Shown piece by piece: positions 32,859 through 40,495 of a stretch of 42,021 bases of DNA. Below the pieces are notes generated by a model. It worked only from the letters and a program-made list of their open reading frames with translations, was not told the origin of the DNA and did no database searches. Within the stretch, counting starts at the first letter, position 1; each line of letters starts with the position of its first letter. The stretch is from Mageeibacillus sp. UBA1212. Lineage in GTDB: Bacteria > Bacillota > Clostridia > UBA1212. The stretch spans positions 1 to 42,021 of the forward strand of contig DBXM01000007.1 of the NCBI GenBank assembly GCA_002309655.1, in the 5' to 3' direction. The translations under genes and the position numbers were made by a program.

Positions 32859-34715
32859 ATGACGGATTTCAAAGAAGAATTGAAAAAAGTGCCGGAACGC
32901 CCGGGCGTCTACCTGATGCACGACGAGGCGGACAGAATCATTTACGTGGGCAAGGCGGTCGTTCTTCGAAACAGGCTTAGGTCGTATTTCAGCAACACGC
33001 CCCACAATGAACGCATCACGCGGATGATCGAGAAAATCGCCAGATTCGAGTTCATTGTGACCGACTCCGAGTACGAGGCGCTGCTTCTCGAGTGCAACCT
33101 GATCAAAAAACACAAGCCGAAGTACAACGTTCTTCTCAAGGACGACAAAAACTACCCGTATATAAAAGTGACCACCGGCGAGGAGTTCCCGCGCGTGTTC
33201 TCGGTCCGCAAAAAGCAGAACGACGGGTCGACCTATTTCGGCCCCTACTATCTGAACTACACCGTCAAGTCGACGCTCGACACCCTGGCGAAAACGTTCC
33301 CGATGAGGCTCTGCCGCAGGAACATCAACCCCGGGAAGCCGCAGCGCGTCTGCCTGAACTACCACATCGGGCTCTGTCCGGGACCTTGCGCTGGCTATAT
33401 CGACGCGGCGGAATACCGGAAAAACGTGCAGGCCGTCTGCGATTTTCTATCCGGAAAAAGCGACGAACTGATTGCGGAAATGCGCGGAAAAATGCTTGAG
33501 GCGTCGGAAAATACCGATTTTGAGAGTGCTGCGGAGTACCGCGACAGGATCAAGGCGCTTGAGACCGTCAGCGAAAAGCAGAAAATCATGTTCGGCAACA
33601 AGGAAACTCTCGACGTTCTGGCGGTCGCCGGCAACGAAACCGACGCCGTCGTGCAGGTTTTTCACGCCGTCGAGGGGCAGATCGCGGGGCGCGACTACTA
33701 TGTGCTCGAGGGCGCGGGCAGCACGGAATTTCCCGAACTGTATCTCTCTTTTATTCCTCAATACTACGACGCGGCCGGCGCGGTGCCTTCCCGGATCCTG
33801 ACCGCCGACGAAATTCCCGACGCGGACGCGGCCCTTGTCGCGGAGATGCTTTCGGAACTGGCGGGAAGGAAGGTCACGATTTCCAACCCCAAGCGCGGCG
33901 ACAAGCGGCAGCTTTGCGAGATGGCGCGCGAAAATGCGGGAATTACGCTGGAAAACTACGAGCTGACGAAGCGCAACGAACACGGCGGAAACCTTCGCGT
34001 TCTGGAAAAACTCAGGGACGTGTGCGGGCTGGATTCGCTTCCTCTCAGGGTCGAGGCGTTCGACATTTCGAACCTCGGCGACTCGGAAATCGACGGCAGT
34101 ATGGTGGTTTTCGCGAACGGGAAGCCGCTGAAAAGCGACTACAGGCACTTCAAAATCAAGACGCTTGAGTCCAGAAGCGACGTCGGCGCCATGCGGGAAA
34201 TGCTCTCTCGCAGGTACACCCGGCTCGTGAACGGCGACAGCGGCTTCGACCGCCAGCCCGACCTGATTCTGATGGACGGCAGCCTTGCGCAGATCGGCGA
34301 GGCGCTGGAAATTCTCGACGGCCTCGGCCTCGACATTCCGGTTTTCGGTATGGTGAAGGACGACAGGCACAGAAGCCGCGGCCTGATGAGTCCCGAAGGG
34401 CGTGAATTCAGACTCGAAGACGACACGGACATCTGGCGCTTCGTGACCGACGTCCAGAACGAGACCCACCGCTTCGCGATCGAGTACAACCGCAAACTGA
34501 CCGAAAAAAGGTACAAAAAGTCGCCTCTCGACGACATTAAAGGCATCGGCGACAAGCGGAAAGTGGCTCTTCTCAGGCGTTTCGGGTCGGTTAAGGGCAT
34601 AAGAGAGGCTTCGGTTGATGATATTGCGGGCGTGTCGGGAATCGGAACCGCGCTGGCAGAAGAGATTAAAAACAGCCTGGTTGAGGCGGAAAACAGGCGA
34701 AAGAGCGGGAAATAA
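32859..34715 (+). CDS. uvrC: UvrABC excinuclease subunit C
   Basis: 618 residues; makes both incisions in nucleotide-excision repair. Domain order: GIY-YIG nuclease (about 8-90: RPGVYLMHDEADRIIYVGKAVVLRNRLRSYF), Cys-containing linker, UVR motif (FESAAEYRDRIKALE), RNase-H-like nuclease (EAFDISNLGDSEIDGSMVVF with catalytic Asp), C-terminal double helix-hairpin-helix (IKGIGDKRKVALLRRFGSVKGI ... AGVSGIGTALAEEI). ATG 32859 has GGGGGA 7 bases upstream; a TTG at 32835 is also in frame. uvrA and uvrB are not nearby. Its last codons (AGC GGG AAA TAA) lie inside a family-1 repeat. Confidence 0.98.
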   Translation: MTDFKEELKKVPERPGVYLMHDEADRIIYVGKAVVLRNRLRSYFSNTPHNERITRMIEKIARFEFIVTDSEYEALLLECNLIKKHKPKYNVLLKDDKNYPYIKVTTGEEFPRVFSVRKKQNDGSTYFGPYYLNYTVKSTLDTLAKTFPMRLCRRNINPGKPQRVCLNYHIGLCPGPCAGYIDAAEYRKNVQAVCDFLSGKSDELIAEMRGKMLEASENTDFESAAEYRDRIKALETVSEKQKIMFGNKETLDVLAVAGNETDAVVQVFHAVEGQIAGRDYYVLEGAGSTEFPELYLSFIPQYYDAAGAVPSRILTADEIPDADAALVAEMLSELAGRKVTISNPKRGDKRQLCEMARENAGITLENYELTKRNEHGGNLRVLEKLRDVCGLDSLPLRVEAFDISNLGDSEIDGSMVVFANGKPLKSDYRHFKIKTLESRSDVGAMREMLSRRYTRLVNGDSGFDRQPDLILMDGSLAQIGEALEILDGLGLDIPVFGMVKDDRHRSRGLMSPEGREFRLEDDTDIWRFVTDVQNETHRFAIEYNRKLTEKRYKKSPLDDIKGIGDKRKVALLRRFGSVKGIREASVDDIAGVSGIGTALAEEIKNSLVEAENRRKSGK

Positions 34716-34803
34716 ATATTTTCCGGGCGTGGAAAATCCACCGGATTTCCGGAAAATATATATTTTCTAGACGCGGAAAATCCACCGGATTTCCGGAAAA
34801 TAT
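34705..34803. repeat. Family-1 repeats, cluster E: 44-bp tandem duplication
   Basis: Units 34716-34759 and 34760-34803 are tandem copies of 44 bp with about four mismatches (CCGGGCGT against CTAGACGC). The last 29 bp are identical and contain GGAAAATCCACCGG and ATTTCCGGAAAATAT. The cluster starts within the end of uvrC, supplying its TAA stop. Confidence 0.9.
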
Positions 34804-34840
34804 CCGCTATTTAAACTGACAGGGAGTTGAACCTTTTAAA

Positions 34841-35746
34841 GTGGCAAATCTTTTTGTTTTGGGCGATCTGCATTTCGCGCAGGGCGTCGACAAACCAATG
34901 GATATATTCGGACCGCAGTGGCGCGGGCACACCGAAAAAATAGCCGAAAACTGGCGGGAGACCGTTTCCGGGGACGACGTTGTCGTGGTGAACGGGGACA
35001 TTTCCTGGGGTTTGAAGCTTGAAGAGGCGGTGCCCGACCTGATTCTGCTCGATTCGCTTCCCGGCAGGAAAATCATTCTGAAAGGGAACCACGAGCTCTG
35101 GTGGGGAACCTGCGCGAAGCTGGAAGCGGTTTTCGCCAAGTACGGGCTGAAGACTATGCGGCCGCTTTACAACAACGCCTATTACTGGCCTGAGAAGAAC
35201 GTTCTTCTGTGCGGCACGCGCGGCTGGAAGGTTCCCGAGAATGCCGACTTCGGCGCCGACGACCCAAAGATCATGAACCGTGAACTGATGCGGTTCTCGG
35301 CGTCGGTCAGCTACGGCCGGAAGCTTGTCGAGAAATACAGAACTATCGTCGAGAGCCGCCGCGTGAACGAAGCCGGCGAGGTTCAGCCTGAAGACGAGAA
35401 CAAGCGGAAAAATGCGAAAAAGCAGCCTGTTTTCGATCCGCGGGAAATAATAGAGGAACTGCCGGAGAAAATGGATTTTCCGGAAAATGAGCCGGAAATA
35501 ATCGCTTTTCTCCACTACCCGCCGGTTGACTTCGCGAAACGGACAAACACCGAATGGATCGAAAGAATTACCGAAACGGGTGCCTCGAGGTGCTTTTTCG
35601 GCCATATTCACGGTGCCGGGAAGGCTTCGAGGGACGAATCCGGGAACCCGCTTCCCGCGTTTTCAAGGAACGGCGTGAACTACTATCTGACCGCTTCGGA
35701 CTATCTGTCGTTCATGCCGCAGAGAATCGATTTTCCGGAAATATGA
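34841..35746 (+). CDS. Metallophosphoesterase with repeat-containing insertion
   Basis: 301 residues, calcineurin-like phosphoesterase. Metal-site motifs: GDLHF (about 8-12), NGDISWG (50-56), GNHELWWG (about 86-93), FLHYPP and GHIHG. Relatives I recall are about 230 residues. The extra stretch lies between RKLVEKYRTIV and IIAFLHYPP (about 165-220) and is charged and low-complexity (EDENKRKNAKKQP, PEKMDFPENEPE). DNA for its last part (35462-35505) reads like the intergenic repeat (GGATTTTCCGGAAAATGAG). GTG 34841 follows AGGGAG at a long distance. The stop TGA comes directly after TTTTCCGGAAATA, again repeat-like. Confidence 0.88.
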   Translation: MANLFVLGDLHFAQGVDKPMDIFGPQWRGHTEKIAENWRETVSGDDVVVVNGDISWGLKLEEAVPDLILLDSLPGRKIILKGNHELWWGTCAKLEAVFAKYGLKTMRPLYNNAYYWPEKNVLLCGTRGWKVPENADFGADDPKIMNRELMRFSASVSYGRKLVEKYRTIVESRRVNEAGEVQPEDENKRKNAKKQPVFDPREIIEELPEKMDFPENEPEIIAFLHYPPVDFAKRTNTEWIERITETGASRCFFGHIHGAGKASRDESGNPLPAFSRNGVNYYLTASDYLSFMPQRIDFPEI

Positions 35747-35789
35747 AAGGCTGAAACTTTTTTCAAGGTTTCCGGTGTATATTATTTTC

Positions 35790-36000
35790 CGATGCGGGAA
35801 AACGGAAAATCCACATTTCCGCGGGAAATAAAAACGGCGGATTGGAGAATCCACATTTCCCCGGGAAATAAAAACGGCGGATTGGGGAATCCACATTTCC
35901 CCGGAGAATAAAAACGGCGGATTGGAAAATCCACATTTCCCCGGAGAATAAAAACAACAACCCGGAAAATCCACTGTTTTTCCGGAAATAAACCCAAAGA
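35790..36000. repeat. 40-bp tandem repeat array, cluster F
   Basis: CCACATTTCC begins at 35811, 35851, 35891 and 35931, an exact 40-bp period, with a diverged fifth unit (CCACTGTTTTTCC) at 35971. Each unit contains CCACATTTCCCCGGGAAATA, then AAAACGGCGGATTGG, then a purine-rich AAT end. There are no unique spacers, so this is not a CRISPR array. It occupies the 274-bp gap before the sigma-like gene, ending about 20 bp before its start. No gene is seen in it. Confidence 0.93.
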
Positions 36001-36020
36001 CGGCAGGAAGGTAAAAGCAA

Positions 36021-37775
36021 TTGAATCTTGAAACTCTTGTCACAGGTATCGCCCGCGGCAATACGGACGACCTGAAAGAATATTACGGACGGACTTCGCG
36101 CGGAGTTTACGTTTTCGCGCTGGCGTGCCTTAAGGATCGGTTCCTGGCGAGGGACGCCGCCGTTGAGAGCTACAGACGCGTCATAAAAGAGGCGTATCTT
36201 TTCGACAGTTCGATGTCGGCGGAGCTCTGGCACCTCGAATTCGTGAAGAACCTGTGCACGAACGGACTTTGCGACGGCGGCATTGCGGCGGTTTCCGCCA
36301 AACAGAGGCGGGACAATATTTCGGGGCTGCTTGAAAAGGCATTGTTCGGCACCTATGAGGACCGCGGAAAAATCATTGCGCTGAGGTGCGGAACGGGACT
36401 CGGAAACAACCAGATTGCGGGACTGCTCAGGTACAACGCTGCGTCGTGCGCGGGCGAGTTCAGGCGCGGGATTGTCCAGGCGGCCAAGGAGGCGGGGCTC
36501 GAAGAAAAAGACCGGTCCGCGATCCGGAACCGGCTGGAGGAAGACATCGCGGCGGCATGCCCGGACTACTATGAACTTATCGGGAATGGCGGCGAAAACG
36601 CTTTTTCCAACATAAACTGCACCGACCTCTGGATCCGCGAGGACGAGGCAGCCGAACCCGGTGAAACCCAGGAAAAACGCCTGGCGCGGGTCGAGGGAAA
36701 ACGCGCGCAAAAGCGGAAGAAGGCCATTCTGGCGGTGATTATCTGCGCCGCGGCCGTCGTCTTGCTGCTCGGTGCGGCCGCGGCTGTTCATTTTGCCAAA
36801 TCGGGGAGGACCCTGATAAAGGACCCCGACGAAGAGACCCAGGAGATTGTGGAGCCTCAGTACAGGACAGACGACCCGGCGGTTGCCGTCGGCGACAAAC
36901 TGTACTTCGCCAACTACGCCGACGGCGGCAAGCTGTGGGCCTTCGACCTGAAGGACGGCACGAAAAAGGCGGTTGCCGACGTGATTCCGAAGGATTTTTC
37001 CGAACCTTCGGCCGAAGGAACGGTTTATTTCCGCGACTCTGCCAAGGGTGAGATCTGTAAGTTGAGCGCCGACGGGACCGTCACTTCCACGGGAATTAAG
37101 GGAGCGCTTCCTGTCGTTACCGGCGATGGGGTGTTCTTCTCGTCGAAAACCGGCGTTTCGCTGCTGACCGTGGACGGGGAGGTCGTTGATATTTTCCAGG
37201 ACACCGCGGGAACTGCGTACCGGTTCGACATGCACGCAGCGCCGGATTCGATAATATTTTCCGCTGCTCCTTCCGAGGGTCTGTACCGCCTCACCAAAAC
37301 CGACGCGGATTCGTACTACTGCGACAACGCGATGACCGGCTACGTCATCTATGCGTTCGAGCTTTACGGCGACTATATCGTTTTTGATGACGGGAACGGC
37401 AACCTTTACTGCGTGAATATGCAAAAAGGAACAGATGCGGTGGCGACGGTCAAGGGAAAACTGAAAACCGGTGCGTTTTGCGTGAACGATGGCGTGATTT
37501 ATTATTACGGAACCGCGGAAAATGACGACACTGACGCCGTGAGGGCGGTTACGGTCGAGAACGCGGCGGCAGGAAAGGTTCCGGAAAAGCTTTTCGTTCC
37601 CGAGGTTAAAAAGTCGGATTTGGCCGATATTTACGTGAAAAACGGCAACGTTTTCTGCTACTTCTCGAACGGCGACAAGAACAAGCCGTTGAACGAACTT
37701 CGCGTCTACAAAGGGGCCGCCGAGCCGGGAACGGACGCGACCGCGCAGGTAATCTATTCACGAAAGAAGAAGTAG
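36021..37775 (+). CDS. Membrane protein with sigma-factor-like N-terminus and extracytoplasmic sensor-like domain
   Basis: 584 residues, three parts. Residues about 10-82 resemble ECF sigma region 2 (IARGNTDDLKEYYGRTSRGVYVFALACLKDRFLARDAAVESYRRV, then FDSSMSAELWHLEFVKNLCTNGL). About 100-155 resemble sigma region 4 with a helix-turn-helix (LGNNQIAGLLRYNAASCAGEFRRGI). After a basic stretch (KRAQKRKK) one membrane helix spans about 235-258. The rest (270-584) is an outside, repeat-built beta domain like DUF5050/beta-propeller sensors (VGDKLYFANYADGGKLWAFDL, EGTVYFRDSAKGEICKL). TTG 36021 has GGAAGG 9 bases upstream. A one-protein envelope-to-transcription signal is plausible but unproven; the sigma part is diverged. 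Confidence 0.75.
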   Translation: MNLETLVTGIARGNTDDLKEYYGRTSRGVYVFALACLKDRFLARDAAVESYRRVIKEAYLFDSSMSAELWHLEFVKNLCTNGLCDGGIAAVSAKQRRDNISGLLEKALFGTYEDRGKIIALRCGTGLGNNQIAGLLRYNAASCAGEFRRGIVQAAKEAGLEEKDRSAIRNRLEEDIAAACPDYYELIGNGGENAFSNINCTDLWIREDEAAEPGETQEKRLARVEGKRAQKRKKAILAVIICAAAVVLLLGAAAAVHFAKSGRTLIKDPDEETQEIVEPQYRTDDPAVAVGDKLYFANYADGGKLWAFDLKDGTKKAVADVIPKDFSEPSAEGTVYFRDSAKGEICKLSADGTVTSTGIKGALPVVTGDGVFFSSKTGVSLLTVDGEVVDIFQDTAGTAYRFDMHAAPDSIIFSAAPSEGLYRLTKTDADSYYCDNAMTGYVIYAFELYGDYIVFDDGNGNLYCVNMQKGTDAVATVKGKLKTGAFCVNDGVIYYYGTAENDDTDAVRAVTVENAAAGKVPEKLFVPEVKKSDLADIYVKNGNVFCYFSNGDKNKPLNELRVYKGAAEPGTDATAQVIYSRKKK

Positions 37776-37896
37776 ATATTTCCGGGAAATGTCGGAAAAT
37801 ATCCGGGCGGGAAATATTTCCGGAAAATGCCGGGAAATAAACCGCAGAATGATATTTCCGGGAAAAATGTATTTCCGGGAAATAACGGAAAATATC
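37776..37896. repeat. Family-1 repeats, cluster G
   Basis: ATATTTCCGGGAAATGTCGG, GGGAAATATTTCCGGAAAAT, GCCGGGAAATAAACC, ATATTTCCGGGAAAAATG and TATTTCCGGGAAATAACGG follow each other between the sigma-like gene and the lipid kinase promoter, beginning directly at the TAG stop of the former. Confidence 0.86.
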
Positions 37897-37905
37897 CGTT
37901 GAGTC

Positions 37906-37933
37906 TTGCTTTTCGGTGCGTTTCAAGTATAAT
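37906..37933 (+). promoter_or_regulatory. Promoter of the lipid kinase gene
   Basis: -35 TTGCTT (37906-37911), 16-bp spacer, -10 TATAAT (37928-37933), 32 bp before GTG 37966. The promoter sits just after repeat cluster G. Confidence 0.7.
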
Positions 37934-37965
37934 AAAAGTGACAGAACGGGAAGAGAGGTGCAGCC

Positions 37966-38907
37966 GTGAAAGGGTTATACATTGTAAATCCCAATTCGGG
38001 AATGAGAATACTGCAGGTTAACGCGCACACGATGGCGCGGAATATGCTGAGAAACGGGAAGTTGACCGAATGCAGGTTCGTTTACACGCAAAAAGGCGGG
38101 GACGGATTTGACGCAGCGGCGGCGCTTAAACCCGGTGAGTACGACTTCGTGCTGGCGGCCGGCGGCGACGGAACTGTGAGCGAAGTTGTGAACGGGCTTA
38201 TGACTTCGGGCTGCGGCATTCCGCTTCTGATTCTCGGAGCCGGAACGACGAACGACTTTTCAACGGTGCTGGACCTCGGAACGGGGCCGCTTGCGCTGGA
38301 ACGGCTGGCGACGGATTATTACGTTCGCGAGGTGGACGTCGGCATTTGCAACGGAAGGTATTTTACGAACGTGACCGCGGGAGGAATGCTGACGGAAATC
38401 GCGCACAGCACGTCGCCCGAGCTGAAGTCCGTTTACGGGAAAATGGCTTATTACGCGGAGGGAATGCGCGAACTCGGTTCGTTCAAGCTGACGTCGACGC
38501 GGCTGCGGTACATTTCCGACAAGGAAACGATCGAGGAGGACACGTTCCTGTTCGCGGTGGCGAATTCAACGCAGTCTGGCGGGTTCAGCCGGATTGCGCC
38601 GCTCGCAAAACTTGACGACGGGAAAATCGACGTGTGCATACTTAAACCGTTTGCGCCGGCGGAAATGATTCCGCTCTTCAACAAAATTCAGACGGGAATG
38701 CACCCGACCGACCGGAACGTTAAATATTTCCAGACAAAAAAACTCAGAATCGAGCTGTGCAACGAAGAGGATTCCGTCGCGGTGGACTGCGACGGAGAAA
38801 ACGCGGGAAGCATGCCGCTGGAAATAAGCGTGGCGCCGGAAAAACTGAAACTGATCGTGCCGAGGCATTCCACAAAAGCGAAAAAACTGTTCACGGAGTG
38901 GCCCTAA
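37966..38907 (+). CDS. Diacylglycerol kinase family lipid kinase
   Basis: 313 residues, DgkB/YegS-type fold. Seen: LYIVNPNSGM at the N-terminus, the nucleotide-binding motif AAGGDGTVSEVVNGL (about 64-78), GAGTTNDFS in place of the usual GTxNDFAR, NVTAGG, the TFLFAVANSTQSGGFSRIAPLAKLDDGKIDV block, and VDCDGEN. It phosphorylates a lipid (diacylglycerol or a related polyprenol or sphingoid lipid) at the membrane. GAGAGGTG precedes GTG 37966. Probably monocistronic, as repeat clusters flank both sides. Confidence 0.92.
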   Translation: MKGLYIVNPNSGMRILQVNAHTMARNMLRNGKLTECRFVYTQKGGDGFDAAAALKPGEYDFVLAAGGDGTVSEVVNGLMTSGCGIPLLILGAGTTNDFSTVLDLGTGPLALERLATDYYVREVDVGICNGRYFTNVTAGGMLTEIAHSTSPELKSVYGKMAYYAEGMRELGSFKLTSTRLRYISDKETIEEDTFLFAVANSTQSGGFSRIAPLAKLDDGKIDVCILKPFAPAEMIPLFNKIQTGMHPTDRNVKYFQTKKLRIELCNEEDSVAVDCDGENAGSMPLEISVAPEKLKLIVPRHSTKAKKLFTEWP

Positions 38908-38914
38908 AGGCGGG

Positions 38915-39074
38915 GTTATTTCCGGAAAATAGCGGAAAATAAATAAGCAGGGAAATAAATAAGCCGGGAAATATTTCCGGAAAATAACGGGAAATAAACA
39001 CACAGAAAACATTTCCGGGAAATGCCGGAAAATATGCAAACAGATAGATATTTCCGGGAAATGCCGGAAAATAC
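38915..39074. repeat. Family-1 repeats, cluster H
   Basis: TATTTCCGGAAAATAGCGG, GGGAAATATTTCCGGAAAATAACGG, and two identical 24-bp units (ATTTCCGGGAAATGCC then GGAAAATA) at 39011-39034 and 39050-39073. Interspersed are AAATAAGC-type AT tracts. It fills the 197-bp gap up to the ribosome site of the next gene. Confidence 0.88.
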
Positions 39075-39104
39075 CGCGAGAGCATTCTCGAGAAGGGGGA
39101 AAAT

Positions 39105-40328
39105 ATGAAAAAACTGATGGTTGCGATACTGGCTGTGGCGGTTCTGGCCGCGGCGGTCCTTCCGTTTGCGGTGTTCGCGAGCGGAGACGTAGGAGTTGCG
39201 AAGGCGAAAAAAGATACCGGCGTTGAGATCACGCGGAATCCTGTGGAGAGGACGTTCCCGAGGGGGAGCGACTTGGTCTACAGCGTCGAGACGAAGTACG
39301 ATGTCAAATACGAGTGGCACCTGCTTTACAACGAAGAGGATTTAGACCTGACGACACAGCACGGAATTGAGAAAGCGAAGGCGCTTGCCAAGAATCCGTC
39401 GGGAGATGTGGCGCAGGAGATTATCGGCGCCGACACGGGAACGCTCAGACTGAAGGGGTTCTGGATTGCGAAGGAAGCCAAGGCGCAAGTGTACTGCATG
39501 CTGACCGGAAAAAACAACTCCGGAGAGGTTGCGGGGCCGGTTTCAATCCGCCTTTTCGACGCGGTCGACGACACGCTGCAGCCGCCTGAGATCAAGATGA
39601 CCGCGAACGTTTACGCGAGGGAGAACACGGTGATCAAGCTGGCCTGTAACGTTGAGGACCCCGAGGGGTTCGAGTATGACGCCTATGCCTTCACCTGGTA
39701 CGTGCTCGAAAACGGCGCGGCGAAGGAGATTCCCGACGAGGACGGCATGATTCTGATAGTCGACCAGGGGCTGGGGCGCAGGGAATACAAGTGCCGCGTG
39801 ACCGCGATTGTGAGCGGAACGCAGATCGACCATGAGACGATGTGGACGCCGGTTGAGATTTACGTTCCAAGCGTGGAGGTTTCGTATTCGACGCGCAACG
39901 TGACGCTGAAGGCCGGCAAGACTGCAACGGTCGAGGCGGAGTACGAGATCATCAGACCCGATGACGAGGGCAAGGTTTCGTTCCAGTGGTACAAGTCCGA
40001 CAAGGCCGACGGCGTTTACAAGCCGGTCGAAGGCGCGACGAAGGCGGAGCTCGAGCTGACGGGAACCGGAGAGGCAGGCGAGGAATACTATTTCTGCGTC
40101 GTTGTCAACGAGCCGTGGTACCAGAACAGGGAAGGCGACCTCGAAGGCACGCGCTACGAGAGCGAATTCAGCAGCACGAACGTGGTCAAGGTCGTGTACA
40201 AAGACGGAACATCGAGCGGCGGCGTGAATATGGCGATGATCATTATTGTGGCTCTCGGAGTTTTTGTGATACTTCTACTGGTGGCACTGATTGTTCTGCT
40301 GGTGGTGCTTATTAAGAAGAAGAAATAA
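39105..40328 (+). CDS. Secreted, membrane-anchored Ig-like domain protein
   Basis: 407 residues. Signal peptide 1 to about 25 (hydrophobic AILAVAVLAAAVLPFAVF, cleavage near FA-SG). Outside region with three successive beta-sandwich-like modules: about 40-145, 150-250 (IKLACNVEDPEGFEYDAYAFTWYVLENG...YKCRVTAI), and 255-365 (VTLKAGKTATVEAEYEI...VSFQWYKSDKADGVYKPVEGATKAELELTG...YYFCVVV). The last two have the Trp and Cys spacing of Ig-like folds (WYVLEN...YKCRV; WYKSDKADG...YYFCV). A C-terminal membrane helix (about 379-402) ends KKKK, with no LPxTG. Function is unknown, probably cell-surface binding. AAGGGGG precedes the ATG. Confidence 0.8.
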   Translation: MKKLMVAILAVAVLAAAVLPFAVFASGDVGVAKAKKDTGVEITRNPVERTFPRGSDLVYSVETKYDVKYEWHLLYNEEDLDLTTQHGIEKAKALAKNPSGDVAQEIIGADTGTLRLKGFWIAKEAKAQVYCMLTGKNNSGEVAGPVSIRLFDAVDDTLQPPEIKMTANVYARENTVIKLACNVEDPEGFEYDAYAFTWYVLENGAAKEIPDEDGMILIVDQGLGRREYKCRVTAIVSGTQIDHETMWTPVEIYVPSVEVSYSTRNVTLKAGKTATVEAEYEIIRPDDEGKVSFQWYKSDKADGVYKPVEGATKAELELTGTGEAGEEYYFCVVVNEPWYQNREGDLEGTRYESEFSSTNVVKVVYKDGTSSGGVNMAMIIIVALGVFVILLLVALIVLLVVLIKKKK

Positions 40329-40370
40329 ACTGTTACAGTCTAATTAAAGTAACATCTTTGGATTAAAGTC

Positions 40371-40407
40371 CCGCGCGGCCGGTTAACTCAGGCCGCGCGG
40401 CTTTTTT
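40371..40407 (+). terminator. Strong terminator after the Ig-like gene
   Basis: A perfect 10-bp stem CCGCGCGGCC (40371-40380) / GGCCGCGCGG (40391-40400) with CTTTTTT following. Confidence 0.93.
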
Positions 40408-40418
40408 GTATGCACGTA

Positions 40419-40452
40419 TAAAAAAACCCGGAAACGGCGGGCGTTTCCGGGA
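40419..40452 (-). terminator. Terminator of the rplM-rpsI operon
   Basis: On the minus strand: CCCGGAAACG (40451-40442) / CGTTTCCGGG (40436-40427) with a short loop, followed by TTTTTT, 44 bp after the rpsI stop. Confidence 0.92.
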
Positions 40453-40495
40453 CTTTCCTGAACAAACTCGGTAATCCGAGTAGATTCCGAAAAGA

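Noticed and set aside
35801..36000. CRISPR-like direct repeats
   Set aside because: The 40-bp units are repeated whole without unique spacers, and no cas gene is in the window.
35763..37424. 553-codon minus-strand open frame
   Set aside because: It is antisense to the well-supported sigma-like gene and runs through the 40-bp array; its translation there is a repetitive by-product.
4107..39074. Likeness of TTCCNGGAA elements to eukaryotic STAT sites
   Set aside because: Coincidental palindrome; the DNA is clearly bacterial.
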